Shown here one piece after another: positions 22,822 through 34,978 of a stretch of 64,000 bases of DNA. The position numbers and the translations under genes are program-made. The stretch is from assembly GCA_038501785.1 (NCBI GenBank), contig JBAMJR010000003.1, positions 1,513,501-1,577,500 on the forward strand, written 5' to 3'. A model generated the notes under the pieces. That model ran no database searches and was not told the DNA's origin. It was given only the letters and a program-made list of their open reading frames with translations. The DNA is from Myoxocephalus aenaeus. Its lineage: Eukaryota > Chordata > Actinopteri > Perciformes > Cottidae. Every line of letters starts with the position of its first letter. Positions within the stretch are counted from its first letter, which is position 1.

Positions 22822-23120
22822 TACCGTAAAAGTCGGGTTACAAGCCGCTCCTACCTCCAGTCAGTGTCCCGCTGTAGCAAGCTAGTAGCAGCGCTAGCTA
22901 GCGCTGCTACTAGCTCCCCGCTGCTGCTGCTACTGCCCGCTGCTGCTGCTACTGCCCGCGTCCCCTCTGCCCAAGTCGGGTGTCGAGCCTGGTCCCGCTA
23001 CCTTCGGTGGTTGTCGGGGAGCTAGCAGAAGTTAGCGGGGGAAGTAGCATGAGCGCCAGCTGGCTACAGCGGGGAGCTAACGGGGACATTGACCGAAGGT
23101 AGTAGCGGCGTGTAACCCGA
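22822..23120 (+). mobile_element. Palindromic TA-MITE, copy 6 (3' end lost)
   Basis: The left end TA-CCGTAAAAGTCGGG is intact. The right end stops at TAACCCGACA, without the TTTTACGG-TA terminus. Confidence 0.9.
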
Positions 23121-23160
23121 CAAATAGTAGCTTCTGGCTGCATCATAGATGAGTGTAGAC

Positions 23161-23907
23161 CAGGGGTGGGCAAACTTTTTGGCTCAGGGGCCACATTGAA
23201 TTAAAAAATTTGACAGACGGGCCGGGCCAGTATCAGATGGATGGAGAGTGTTTGACAAAGGGGGCGTGGCTTATCGCCGTCGGGTCTCTCCGTGAAAAAG
23301 AGCTGTCTTTTCCGGTATCGATTATGGAATAAATAACCACTAGTTTTGCTTTATACTTGTTGTGGAAGTCCCAAACATGTCGGAACATGAAACGCCCTTG
23401 TGTTTGGGTTCATAATATTATCCGTAGCCGCACACAGCTCGGTGAATTTCTCCGACTCGTCCAGGAACTGCGCCGGTCTTATCTCCGTAAAACGGATACC
23501 GATTCTGCCATCCACCTTGGAAATAACCACCAGTTCTGCTTTATACTTGTTGTGTAAACTCCACATGTGTCGGAACATCAAACTCCGTGGTGTCTGGGTT
23601 CATAATATTATCCGTAGTCCCACAACAGCGTCTGAATGACAGCCGCTGCACACACGAAAAGCCTAAAAGAGCGCTGTGCAATAAATAAGCATGAAGAAAC
23701 ATCAACGCTGGTCTGTTGTGGTCATCGTGCTTCGGGAAACTGAACTTGGGAACGGAGAAGCGCTACAGCGGTCTTTACTATAACTTATAATTATTTAAAA
23801 TAAAAAACTTTTTTTTAATATATTTTTTTAATAACTTTTTTTTATATATTTTTTATAATACTCGGCGGGCCGTATCCGGCCCGCGGGCCGTAGTTTGCCC
23901 ACCTCTG
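23161..23907. mobile_element. hAT-type non-autonomous transposon, 747 bp
   Basis: The ends CAGGGGTGGGCAAAC and GTTTGCCCACCTCTG are inverted repeats with one mismatch. The 8-bp duplication GTGTAGAC flanks it exactly (23153-23160 and 23908-23915). The interior has two imperfect direct copies of a roughly 120-base segment (TTTATACTTGTTGTG...). A minus frame at 23351-23581 is not recognised. Confidence 0.88.
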
Positions 23908-23923
23908 GTGTAGACGCTTCATA

Positions 23924-25200
23924 CGGTGATAAAGAATAATGAATGACACAGATCTGTCTTCACGCCATAGACAGCTCGCAACTAGATGGTGGCGTCCTCG
24001 CTCTGGTCACAGGGCTCAGAAATAACGAGCCGCTGTCACAATGATGACGATATTACCTCCATTAGTCTACCTTATGGGAGATAATGAAGATAAGAGCTCT
24101 GCTATAGTTGACTCAGTTGTAGGCCGTATGAATGAGCCTCAATTCTCCGGCTCTTTGACACGCTTTTTAATGACTTTCGCCCGAGAAATGAAACCTCGCA
24201 CAATGTCGAAAACCCTTCAATCCCGAACAATAACATCCTCTAAATTCCTCTTAAATCTGACTGCCAATGTAGATGTAACGTTAGCATACTTCACATCGTC
24301 ATGGGCGAATGGCAGAGTGATGACTACATGAGAAACTGTTTTAATGCTTTAATGTTCAAGAATCTTTTGGTGTTAAACTGGGAATGAAATGGCTTCTGAA
24401 TCTTAAGTGAGAATCCGTGTAAAGTGCGCTTTTACAGTTGCCTCGGTTGAGAGCATTACAATGATTCACAGGCGAGTACAAATGTTCCTGTTCTAAAACA
24501 TGACTAGAATATCACTAATGCCACTGAAACACAACACAATTGTGTTATGGATACAACAATGGAAGGGCTACCATGTGACAGACAAATCGCTGTGAATGCA
24601 TTAAAAACAGCAATCGGTTAAAACAGCGCTAGAAGCTACATTTAAGGTGGCATGTTTTGTCAGGTATTGGTCCGACAAAAACAGTCAGGAAGGCTTATCA
24701 ACACCGCACGGTGGTTTAGATCAGACCCGTGGTTGATGCCACGAGTGTGACACGTTTCGTGATCATATGATGAGCATCATCACGACTATGGGGAAGCTGT
24801 CAGGCGGAAAACTTATATCCATAACCACAACAACAGCAGGCTGATCGCCAGGTGATTGTGATGTCACAACCTTTTCTGCCAGGAATGTGTGCTTGTGTGC
24901 ATTTGGTTGGCCAACTTATTGACACTTGCATTGCGTTGCAGCAACAGTTGAGTTCAGTTTGCTGGAAAACCTCATTGACAGAGATTATAGAAGGTGAATC
25001 ATTTGAAGACATTAGTGGGTATGAACCTGGGTTATCCACGAGCTTTGCACCCACTGTATGTGTTCAGAAGTTCAAAGTATATTAACCTTCTGTAATATTC
25101 CTTATGTGAATATATTTCATGCACTGAGCATGTTGGCAAACACAGTTTTCATCCACAATGGCGGATATGGGGGCGGGTCGTCCTTCAATCAGAGGATCAG
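23924..25200. other. Unassigned spacer
   Basis: No gene was recognised. A 96-codon plus frame at 24041-24331 is open but unlike any family I know. Confidence 0.4.
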
Positions 25201-25204
25201 CAGA

Positions 25205-25335
25205 TCAATCCCCAGCTCCACTAGTTCTATTCAATTACATTACATTTATTTTGTATGGGCCAAAATCCCCCAAAAAATCCTCATAGGTCATTACAATCCA
25301 TGTCGATGTGTCCTAGGGCGAGACACTTAATTAAA
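25205..25335. mobile_element. Short interspersed repeat fragment (TTTTGTATGGGCCAAAATC)
   Basis: ATTACATTTATTTTGTATGGGCCAAAATCC resembles the segment at 26728 (TTCATTTTGTATAGCC AAAAATCAC). Both look like 3' parts of a common fish retroposon. Confidence 0.45.
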
Positions 25336-25934
25336 CACCATATATGGTTATTTTTCTTTGTATTGCAAAAAAAAAAAACATAAATCACAAGAAATATATG
25401 TTGATGTTGCACATCAAATTAAACATCAAAGCCTTTGCTACAAGAATCAGTAAGCCATTTCACAAAAAACTCAAACAGAAAGAAAGATCATAAAAGTATA
25501 AAAAGTATTGTAAACTTTGTTTTTTACTGTGTTCTCGCCTGTATGTTCTCTGTACTAAACCCTCTCCAACTTTGTTCTGCTTCACTTTTTCAAAGTCAAA
25601 CATTGCAGAGATAACGTTCACATATTGTGTTATGATTTGGGAGAAGTTTAGACCTTACGAATGCATCATTTCAAAGAAATAATCATCCTGAAAGTACTTT
25701 TTTTCTAGGCGGACCTGAAACCTTTTCATTTTTTTCTGTGTGTCATCTTCATTTACTCTTAACCAGTAACATATAGACTGATATTTACACATCTGAACTA
25801 AATCTCACATTATTCTTGTTTATTATAACACCAAAAGTATTCAAATAGCCCTAGTGGTTGCAGAGATACACCCTTTTTAATTTGGGTATGCAATTTCGAG
25901 CAGAAGCCTAAAAATAGCTTGGTGCTGAAAAGGC

Positions 25935-26115
25935 CAAACTGCTCCCGTAGGTGCATGCATGGGTATGAATGTTAGTTAGTCTTGATGGGCAGGTGGCACC
26001 TTGCATGGTAGCTCCTCCCATCAGTGTGTGAATGGGTGAATGATGACATTAAAGCACTTTGAGTGGTCAGAAGACTAGAAATGTTCTACACAAGTACACG
26101 TCCATTTACCATGTC
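25935..26115 (+). mobile_element. SINE-like 3' tail
   Basis: The landmarks GTGTGAATGGGTGAATG, AAGCACTTTGAGTGGTC and CGTCCATTTACCATG identify the same interspersed tail as at 49276-49370. Confidence 0.65.
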
Positions 26116-26724
26116 GGGACCCAGCCTTCATTGTCTCTTGAACATGTTTCTCTTTTGGCTAACACATGTAAGATTCACTTACTTTTGAATCCCATACAAG
26201 GTTTGTTCTGACAGTTTATTCCACTCCATTTGGTTTTGCTGTCGCACGCCACATGTATCTGCAAAGCAGGGAAAAACTCCATCAGCCGATGATCAAAGAG
26301 CGGCGGGTGACGTGGCTGAAGCTGTGGGAACACTGCCTGCCGGGGGAGGACTCGGACAAAAGTGTGCGAGAAACAGCAGCTAGCTAAGAAGTCGGCACTC
26401 CAAAAGGCAAAGTCAGCACAGTCATCTTTCCTTTTGGATCCAGCCATGCAGAGCCAAATGGAAAATATACCAGTCTTCATTGTGTATTGCGCTGTTGGTA
26501 AGCCAACAGTTGGCGCTTTGTGTTCTTGCCTCACAAGCCTTCAATTCAGGTTTGTGAACCCCGCGTCCGTCCGGCTCCAGTCAGCATGGACCGCTCTCAT
26601 GTCACGTGACACGAAACCTGTTAAATGACGCATTTGTGAGCGCCATATTACTTGAATATATTTTACTTTAATAAATATTTAAAATAGGAAAATCGAGTAA
26701 CAAGTTTCCCCGGGACACCAAATA

Positions 26725-26870
26725 GTGATTTCATTCAATTCAATTCATTTTGTATAGCCAAAAATCACAAATTTGCCTCAGAGGGCTTTACAATATGTAC
26801 ACATATACGACATCCTCTGTCCCGGGACCTCACATCGGTTCAGGAAAAAACTTTTTAACGGGGAGAAAAG
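26725..26870. mobile_element. Interspersed retroposon 3' fragment
   Basis: TTCAATTCAATTCATTTTGT, ATAGCC AAAAATCACAA and GAGGGCTTTACAAT are typical of a common fish retroposon 3' region. Confidence 0.55.
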
Positions 26871-27591
26871 GGTATATTTCACGTGGAAGTCGCATGAGCG
26901 ATGTTTTGATGCGGTTTTATTCACATACATTGGAACGATGCATCTTCTTGTCTCACTGACACAAAAACTACAACTCCTCAGATTCGTGGCCCGCGGGAAA
27001 AACCACAAAACCAAAAGCCAGAAGGGAGAGGAGGAGGAGGGCTTCCATGCACCCGGGAGATGGAGACGAGGAACACTTGTTGCCTCTCGCTGCTTTGATC
27101 TGCTGCTCGGTGCATTATGTCACCCCTGGGAGCCGCATGCACATCGGGAAGAACATGTTTCCCAGAAATCTGTTCGCGAATAACATCACAACAACCTCAT
27201 ATACGCCTGTTGAAAGTCTGACTTTACCGAAGTTTATTTCAGAAAATGCATGATAACAAATACATTTTTTTTGTACATTCGCTGTGCTTCATCGCAGACT
27301 TTAAGATAACTTTCTGTGCTTGCCGACCCTAAAAACCTTGAGCTTTAGCTTTTGTTAACTCAGCAGGCTTGAGACTACATAGTGAAAAGACTGCATGGTG
27401 CAGCAATATCCTGCTCTGTATTGTGTAGGTTGAGTAGTGTCAGGGACAATGAAGCTGGTGTGTGTGTGTGTGTGTGTAATCTCATTTGAAATGATCTCAC
27501 CCCTCTTCAGGTCACTTCATCATTGAGGCCCTCCATCTTTTGTCCTCTCCTCTCCCTCGCTGTATTTCCTTCTGTGTTTTTCTTTTCATTG

Positions 27592-27593
<2 letters not shown>

Positions 27594-27637
<44 letters not shown>
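27594..27637. repeat. CA microsatellite
   Basis: About 22 CA units. Confidence 0.93.
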
Positions 27638-27639
<2 letters not shown>

Positions 27640-28107
27640 GCGAGAGGAGAGGAGATAGAAAAGTCAACATCGCCAGCAATAATCCAGCGCGGTCCCCTTG
27701 GAGGACGGGGTGTCGGGGGCTTGTCTTTGCCCATTGTCCAGCCGCGGAGGCCAGAGACAGGGGAGGGTTTCCAGCTCCTGCCCCCAGACAATGGGGCCCT
27801 TGGAGGGGGGGAAGGACTGACCAAGTACAACAAGGGCCCTGGGTTCAGAAAGAGGAGGTCAGAGGAGTCATTCGACTTCACACCTCAACTTGCTGGACTT
27901 TTGCTTCTGGCTGTCAGAAAGTGTCCAAAACTTCTTATTTAAACTAGCTTCCCGAAGACGTTTCACACACTTCTTCCCAAGCTACGAAGGTCTTACCAGC
28001 GAGACACCATTCGACATAAAATAAATGACCTCCCTGTGGTTCAAAGTTCTCGCATGCTCTCAGCTTCCTCTCTACTTTGTGGTGCATTTTACAAACAAGC
28101 AAAACAT

Positions 28108-28132
28108 ATTTATATATATATATATATATATC
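28108..28132. repeat. TA microsatellite
   Basis: About 12 TA units. Confidence 0.9.
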
Positions 28133-29895
28133 AAAGGGTGGCCCTTCCACCCTTGGCCCGTCGGAGAAGCCACAAATTGAGATCCATGCGTGGAAGTCAG
28201 AGGATGAGGAGTATCCCTCGAAAGACAGGCTCTAAATACAGCAGGCCGTCGTGCCTTTCCAACCGTCGCGCCCCGGTGAACCTGCTGGTTTCGCTGCTCC
28301 TGGCCGCTTGGTGTATTTTTACAAGAGATGTTTATCCTCCAAATGCCGGTTGAGCTGTAATTTTGGGCCTTCCATCCGTCTCTGTGTCTGTCTGTTGCCT
28401 TCTGGGGGAGGAAGGAGGTTGTGGCCGCTGACCACTAGCACAGACTCGGGGCCTAGCGGCTCGCACAGCTCCTCCTCTGTCTGATGCAGCGGCTCTTGTG
28501 CATCACCTCTGATGCGGTCAGGACTCATGCTGAAGAACAACGGCTACTTGTTTACTGCTTCATTTGAATTTTTGCTTTGAGTGCTGCAGTTCTGAAATGT
28601 GTATTTTAGTCCAATAACATACAGTTAAGCTATTACTCATGGAGCATGAGTCACCTGCAGTGCCTTCAAAGTACTTATGTGGTCCAGCTCCCTTTGAGAT
28701 GGTGGCATTATTACAGTCTATGTCCCCAATCAGTCCATTTCCACGTGTTGGTTTTTCTCAGAAAGATGACCTACATAGCTGACATGGGAACTCCAATTTG
28801 AGTTCATTAGTATCACCAACTTATCATCCATTGAGTCATTTTTTAAACCACTTCTCGGTATTGTGGTTGACGTCATACCCGTTTCTATCATGGTTCAGTT
28901 AAACACATTTACATTCATTTTTATAATTACATTCAGATTCCAATTCATCTCAATGACAATGTGTGCTTGATTCATTGCATGTTTGCTCACAGCTCCTTCA
29001 GGTGCAGTTACCTCCCAGTCTTTGTCAGCATTCTGAATAATTATAACTAATATATAAGTCTGCTATTAGTTTGAGACTTTCTACTGTGTACACTTGCAAA
29101 AAAAAAAACAGATTTCCAAATGTACTCTGATGGGGAATCAATGATGCATGTCGTCCTTATTTGTCGACAGAAATCTGATTCGCCAACCGGAGCTTTAGCA
29201 TCAGGGTCGATAGCCCCATTATATTATGGATCATGCAACATTTGGACAATGCTTATCAAATCATTTAAAGCAGGTCCTCTTTGAGCCAAGGTGTCAGCAG
29301 CAATCATATCAGTCTGTCTAAAGTGTAAAAAAAAAAGTGTAAAAAAAAAGCCATGGCAAACGGCAATTAGCCCATTTCCCTGTGCCATGCCAGGCCAGCT
29401 TGGGACCTGCACTCTGTCACGTCCCCCCAGGAAGCCAGTGCCTGACTTGGCCTGCAGGAGGAGTGCATCGGGGGTAAGGGGGACACGCCATTGGTCCTGC
29501 ACCGATGCCGAGCCAACAGACCGTGGGCCATGTGTTGAGTGAGATGGGTTTGGGGTGGAGGTGGACGTGGAGGGCAGACAGGAGGGACATTGGCAGAGCG
29601 GTGCATCACCAGATGGAGAAAGATGAGCGCTGCCAGTTGTCATGTTGTGTTTGAAGCGCGCTGGAAAACACAGAACCGCAAGTCTGGGGCCACTGGCCGG
29701 ACCTCATTATCCCATTCAGCTCTGAAGTGACTCACTGAGGCAGACTTTCTGTTGCTGCTGTCTCCCTTCTCCACTGTTGTAACTGATGCATCATCCTCTC
29801 TCTTTCATGGATTCACAAAGCGTCCTGTATCAGGGCCAATTGTGGACAGAAAGTATATGACGCTGTTAAAATAAGCACATTTTACTGGATATAGA

Positions 29896-30692
29896 CAGTG
29901 TTGGGGTAGTTACTCAGAAAAAGTAACTAGTTACAAGTTACTAGTTACTTCTGAAAATTGTAACTAGATTACTTTACTAGTTACTGCATTTAAAAAGTAA
30001 CTTCACTACTAGTTACTTTACTTTCCATTTTTTTAAGCAAATGTCCAAATTAACCGCAAAGATACATGGACAAACATCATGGCCCTTTCATCACTTTATT
30101 TTCAATTTTCAATAAAGAGCATCTCTTAGCCTTTCCACATAGTGTATTGTAATTGTAAAACGTCGGGTTACGAGCCGCTACTACCTTCGGTCAGTGTCCC
30201 CGTTAGCTCCCCGCTGTAGCCAGCTGGAGCTCCTGTTAGCGCTCCGTTACTTCCCCGCTAACTTCCGCTAGCTCTCCGTTAACTTCCGCTAGCTCCCCGA
30301 AAACCACCGAAGGTAGCGGGACCAGGCTCGACACCCGACTTGGGCAGAGGGAACGCGGGCGGTAGCAGCAGCAGCGGGCGGTAGCAGCAGCAGCGCTAGA
30401 TAGCAGCAACGCTAGCTAGCAGCTGCTACTAGCTTGCTACAGCGGGGACACTGATCGGCCGTAGGAGCGGCTCGTAACCCAGGAAGTGTTGTGTGACTCG
30501 CGCGCGACTAAAAGAGAACTTTTCGGACTGGTAAAAATGGCTTGGGTAACGCAGGAAAGCGCGTTCCTGAGGTCTAGTAACGTAGTGTAGTTATCAATAT
30601 TTTGAGTGTAATGCGTTACTTTACTTCGTTACCTATAATAGTAATATCGTTACTGTAATCCGTTACTTTGTAACTCGTTACCCCCAACACTG
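29896..30692. mobile_element. hAT-type non-autonomous transposon carrying a nested MITE
   Basis: The ends CAGTGTTGGGGTAG and TTACCCCCAACACTG are inverted. The flanking 8-mers GATATAGA and GATATAAA differ by one base. The interior is rich in GTAACTAGTTAC-like motifs. The palindromic MITE copy 7 lies inside it. Confidence 0.85.
30150..30480 (-). mobile_element. Palindromic TA-MITE, copy 7 (nested, ends decayed)
   Basis: Minus-orientation family member. The ends have decayed to ATTGTAAAACGTCGGG and CTCGTAACCCAGG. It is nested in the hAT element at 29896-30692. Confidence 0.85.
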
Positions 30693-30700
30693 GATATAAA

Positions 30701-31556
30701 TGTGCTAAACAGCGGTAAGAGCGACTCAAGGCAAACCAGATTTTAAATATAATTTTCCCAAAAGAGTTTTCATGGTTTTGTAGAAGCTAACTGGGCTCAA
30801 GAAACTCTTTTCATGTATTGTTGTGTGACACGCAGCATCCTCATCATTTACATGGAATGTCGCTGAGCTATTGGATGCCCATTTGATGTGTGTGTTTCTT
30901 GTTCCACGCCTTAAAGCTCCCTTTGGAGTCGTAAACAAAAGCCAGTTTTGTTTACGGACTTTGTATATATGTCCTGAAGGTCTAACAAAGATCTTGTATA
31001 CATTTCTCACCTCAGACAACATTTGCTCTTTGGGGGGATTTCTGTACGCCACGCATTGTCGACATGCAGATTTGATTTGTCCTCTTCTGTGGTCTCACTT
31101 GATCCCCTTTTGAAATGTAAACTAATACAAACATGTAAATATAATGAAGTAATTGTAGCGTGTTGGTACAAAACCCCTCTTTGAGCCTCAGCAGTCTTTT
31201 CACATCTGTGGTTTCTCTTTCTTCTCCTGCCACATCCTTGAGCTGCTCTGCCACTCTAAACTCCTGTGCAACTGAACACCTCCGTACCAAACAAGGGGAG
31301 ATATTGTGCCACCGCTTCCCCTGCTGTCGGCCAACGCATTTCACAAACAGCGCTGTCAGGAGCACGGCTTGTAAGCTCACGATGGCTGAGGATCTGGTAT
31401 TTTATCGCTACGATAGCATTACAGCTAATACTTCTGTATTCCATTTGACAATGTAAACATTCATGAAACGGCGGTGAAATGATTCAATAATCACTTGTAT
31501 TCCTTAAAACATTGCTCTACAGCGCCACTAGTGGTTGAACATTTCACATGGCAACG
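30701..31556. other. Unassigned spacer
   Basis: No gene or repeat was recognised. Confidence 0.4.
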
Positions 31557-32162
31557 TTAACCCTAGAACACTAACATCGGGTGATTTTCACCCGAGCGAT
31601 TGTCGTTACGTTATTTTCATTGTGTTGCTTTTGTCTGAGTTGCGTGAGTCCTTCTGTTATTGAATGTAGGCGTGTCTTATTGAAGGTGGGCGTGTCTTAT
31701 TGAAGGTGGGCGTGTCTTCCTGCTCCGATCACTGTTTTTTCTACAGGCACCCGTTCGGGTGATTTTCACCCGACGTTAGTGATAGTGTGACTATTTTTTC
31801 CGGATGGGTTTTAACATTGACTTTTAACATTAATAACTTTTCCTTCACAGAACAAGACTCACATGTCCCAGGAACATGTGGACCAAATAACAAGTTCATA
31901 GCTCCTTTATTTATATTTGTAATCATGTTTAATTGACGATTCCCTAATTTTTTTTCAGGGTCCCCCCGTGATACCTGTTTAACGTTTTATGAGAAGTTCT
32001 ATAGAGTAAAATAAAAGAAGAGTACTTCAACTTGCCTTGTATTGTTGTATTTTAATATATTTCGATGAGAAGTATATTTATTAGGTACATTACATCGGGT
32101 GAAATTCACCCGACGTAAGTGATAGTGTGACTATTTTTAACGTTAGTGTTCTAGGGTTTTAA
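31557..32162. mobile_element. piggyBac-like non-autonomous element
   Basis: TTAA then CCCTAGAACACTAAC at the left, and GTTAGTGTTCTAGGG then TTTTAA at the right: 15-bp perfect inverted ends at TTAA, as in piggyBac. The interior has three palindromic CGGGTGA...TCACCCG boxes (about 31578, 31755, 32095) and a 20-bp tandem repeat x3 at 31659-31718 (ATTGAAGGTGGGCGTGTCTT). No transposase frame. Confidence 0.82.
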
Positions 32163-32393
32163 GTAGCTGGTAGAATCTATATTTATTCAGGCTGTTCTTA
32201 ACCACCATTCCCTACGAAAGGTAACCAGGATGTGCAGGGCTGTCGCTAAGGAAGTCAGGTCGAGTGGATGATGGGTCAAACAAACACAGGACTTTCACCC
32301 AGGAGACCGCGGAGACCTCTGCTGTGTCCCGTTAACCCAAACCTCAACAACGTTGTCTTATTTTACCGTACCTCCGTGAAGTAACGTATATAA

Positions 32394-32995
32394 TTAACCC
32401 TTTAAGCACCAGTTTTGGTTCCAGACTTTTGTTTCTTTTCCCCTGTGTTTGAGTCGTCGAAGGAACCCCAAATTAATTCCAATACTTGTGTTTATTGTAT
32501 GTATTTGTTCAGCGAAGTCTTGGGAAAAAAATGTATATCCGCAAAAAAAAACACTTTTAAAAGATATTTTGATCAAAACTATGAACATCCAGCACGATAT
32601 GAGCAAGATTTCCCAAAAATGCCTCCTTGAGCGGTCACTGAGTTTTTCAAACTGTATCATGGTGCCCTAACAACAGCCCACATACTAATAAGACAGCTTT
32701 TTGGAAAGATTAGGACCTAAAGAATCATAATATGCAACAAAAATCATAGTAGAACACAGCATTTGGGTGTTCAAAGGAGTTTCAGTCAAAAAACTGTGTC
32801 GTTCGGTTAAAAAATGGAGTTTACGTAAATACTTAAACTTAACGGTTACTTTAATCATGTTTCACACCAGATGTCTCGTCTCACAAGGGTTGCGGTATTG
32901 TAGTAATTTAAATGAAGTTAAACAACGATGTGGTTCCGGAGATAATATGTTGTTGTTTTTTGTCTGATAATAGGCACAGGGGGATTTTCGCACCC
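32394..32995 (+). mobile_element. TTAA-type element family 2, copy A (3' end missing)
   Basis: It begins TTAA-CCCTTTAAGC and shares its body with the copies at 52231-53068 and 47363-48268 (CGTTCGGTTAAAAAA, GTTTACGTAAATACTTAAAC, TTGCGGTATTGTAG). The right terminus AAAGGGTTAA is absent. Confidence 0.8.
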
Positions 32996-34345
32996 ACACT
33001 TACATACATTACGTGACAAACACGTCGATATTTTAACCCAAACCACGATCTTTTCCCAAAGTAGTTGTGTTGCCTAGACAATAAGTCAGCACGAAAAAAG
33101 AGAAATGTTATTGTAAAATATCACGTGAACTGTTGGAGGAGGATATGTTTGTTTTATTATATCCAGTCGCAGTCTGGATATTGGAAAGGCATGCCAGGCA
33201 TGCCAAGTGGTAACCAACCAACACTTCACTGACTGGGGAGTTTAATAAGTTTGATAAATGACACTAAATGCTAGAGTTTAAATGATAATGCAAACTTGCT
33301 GATGTTTAGCAGCTATATGTTCCCTGCCTTAGTTAACATACTACCATATGCTAATTAGTATGTTATAAACACAAAGTGCAGCTAAGGCTGATGGGAGTGT
33401 AATTCGTTTTGCAGGTACGGTACATAAACCCCATTATAGTGTTCCATATATCCCTGTTCCTGAAGGAGTGCCCTGTCCTTTATATTAAAGTTATACTTTA
33501 CCCAAAATGTTCTTTTTAGTCCTTTGAGTATTAATGTTAGCTTGGATGTTGGCTGTTAAAATTACTTGACAGATTTCTTCTCCAGCTAGTTAACACCAGC
33601 TGTGGTCAGCTTGAAGTCTAACAAACCGAGCAAACCTCCCACTTAGCTGTTCATTTATATGCTCAATATGACCCAAACATCTTTTTGGAGAGAACATCAA
33701 TGCTCGATGAACCGCTGCTATTCAAAAGACACCTCATCAAGATGAGTGAAGAACCGGAGAGGAAACGTTCCAGATTGAAAGACTAATAACACGCGTTCCT
33801 GACTCAAGGCAAGACATTTTATTTCATTTCCTCTTCGGTGGATGTCTGCGTCTGTGAGCTTCCCACAAGCCGAGCTGTCCTGAGCGATGCTCAGACAGGT
33901 ACCGTGTTGCTGTGACCTGAAGGCTTTAACAGGAGGCAAGTAAAAAAAATAAAAAAAAGGGAAAACAGTCTCCTGAAAAGACCTAGAAATGAATAGAATA
34001 GTGCTGACTGGGAGGTTCTGCGAAACACTGGCTCTTTTTATCACCTGTCACCTGACGCCTGTGTCTCTGTCTGTATAAAGCCATTAAGCAGATATCTGAG
34101 GCCGCCAGGGCGCCGTGTGACACAAAACAAACGCCCTCTGTCATTCTTTACCTGCAGTTCCTGGGGGAAATGAAGTGAGGTAATGCTGCTCCGCTTACAT
34201 GATATGTGCACATGCAGATAACTGCTCTCTGTCTTTCACACACACACACACCTACAGACACACACACACATTTTCTTTGCACGTATATGAACACAAACAT
34301 GCACACACAGGTCGTAATCCTTTATTGTCTGATGGATAAACAGAG
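32996..34345. other. Unassigned spacer
   Basis: No gene was recognised. Imperfect CA runs occur at 34239-34310. Confidence 0.4.
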
Positions 34346-34978
34346 TTCCGTAAAAGTCGGGTTATAAGCCAGCTCCTACGGCCGGTCAGTGCCCCCGCTG
34401 TAGCAAGCTAGTAGCAGCGCTAGCTAGCGCTGCTGCTAGCTAGCGCTGCTGCTAGCTAGCGCTGCTGCTAGATAGCGCTGCTGCTGCTACCGCCCGTGTC
34501 CACTCTGCCCGCGTTGGGTGTCGAGCCTGGTCCCGCTACCTTCGGTGGTTTTCGGGGAGCTAGCGGAAGTAACGGAGCGCTAGCAGGAGCCCCAGCTGGC
34601 TACAGCGGGGAGCTAACGGTAGGGTGACCAGACGTCCTCTTTTTCCCGGACATGTCCTCTTTTCAAGACCTAAAAAAAGCGTCCGGCAGGGATTCCAAAA
34701 ACGTCCGGGATTTTGCTACGTCCGGGAAAATAGTTATTACCCCCTTACAAGTTTTGGAAATGGTATCTCCCTTACGTTCCACCTTCTTGCGCAAGCTCTG
34801 ACTGTAGAGAGAACTGTCATTGGTCGACCGATCTCAACGTAAATGTAAGTTCACATTACATTTACCCCCCCCCCCCCGAACGAAGTGTCCTCTTTTTCAC
34901 AAACTCAAATCTGGTCACCCTAGCTAACGGGGACACTGACCGAAGGTAGTAGCGGCTCGTAACCCGAGGTTTACGGTA
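34346..34978 (+). mobile_element. Palindromic TA-MITE, copy 8, split by a hAT-like insertion
   Basis: The family ends are at 34348 (CCGTAAAAGTCGGG) and 34976 (TTTACGG-TA). Removing 34620-34921 and one duplicated flank restores a normal copy of about 320 bp. The left TA has become TT. Confidence 0.9.
34620..34921 (+). mobile_element. hAT-like short element, copy 1 (nested in MITE copy 8)
   Basis: It starts TAGGGTGACCAGA and ends TCTGGTCACCCT. The flanks are duplicated as AGCTAACGG at 34611-34619 and 34922-34930. A diverged interior segment with a C13 run distinguishes it from the copies at 47466 and 58962. Confidence 0.88.

Larger units (their letters stand above)
26871..29887. other. Unassigned spacer with microsatellites
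   Basis: No supported gene. It includes a CA repeat (27594-27637) and a TA repeat (28108-28132). Frames across the CA run are repeat artefacts. Confidence 0.4.

Noticed and set aside
26175..26534. 119-codon minus-strand frame with scattered cysteines, considered as a THAP or zinc-finger domain
   Set aside because: Cysteine and histidine spacing does not fit a known finger, and no splice structure supports it.
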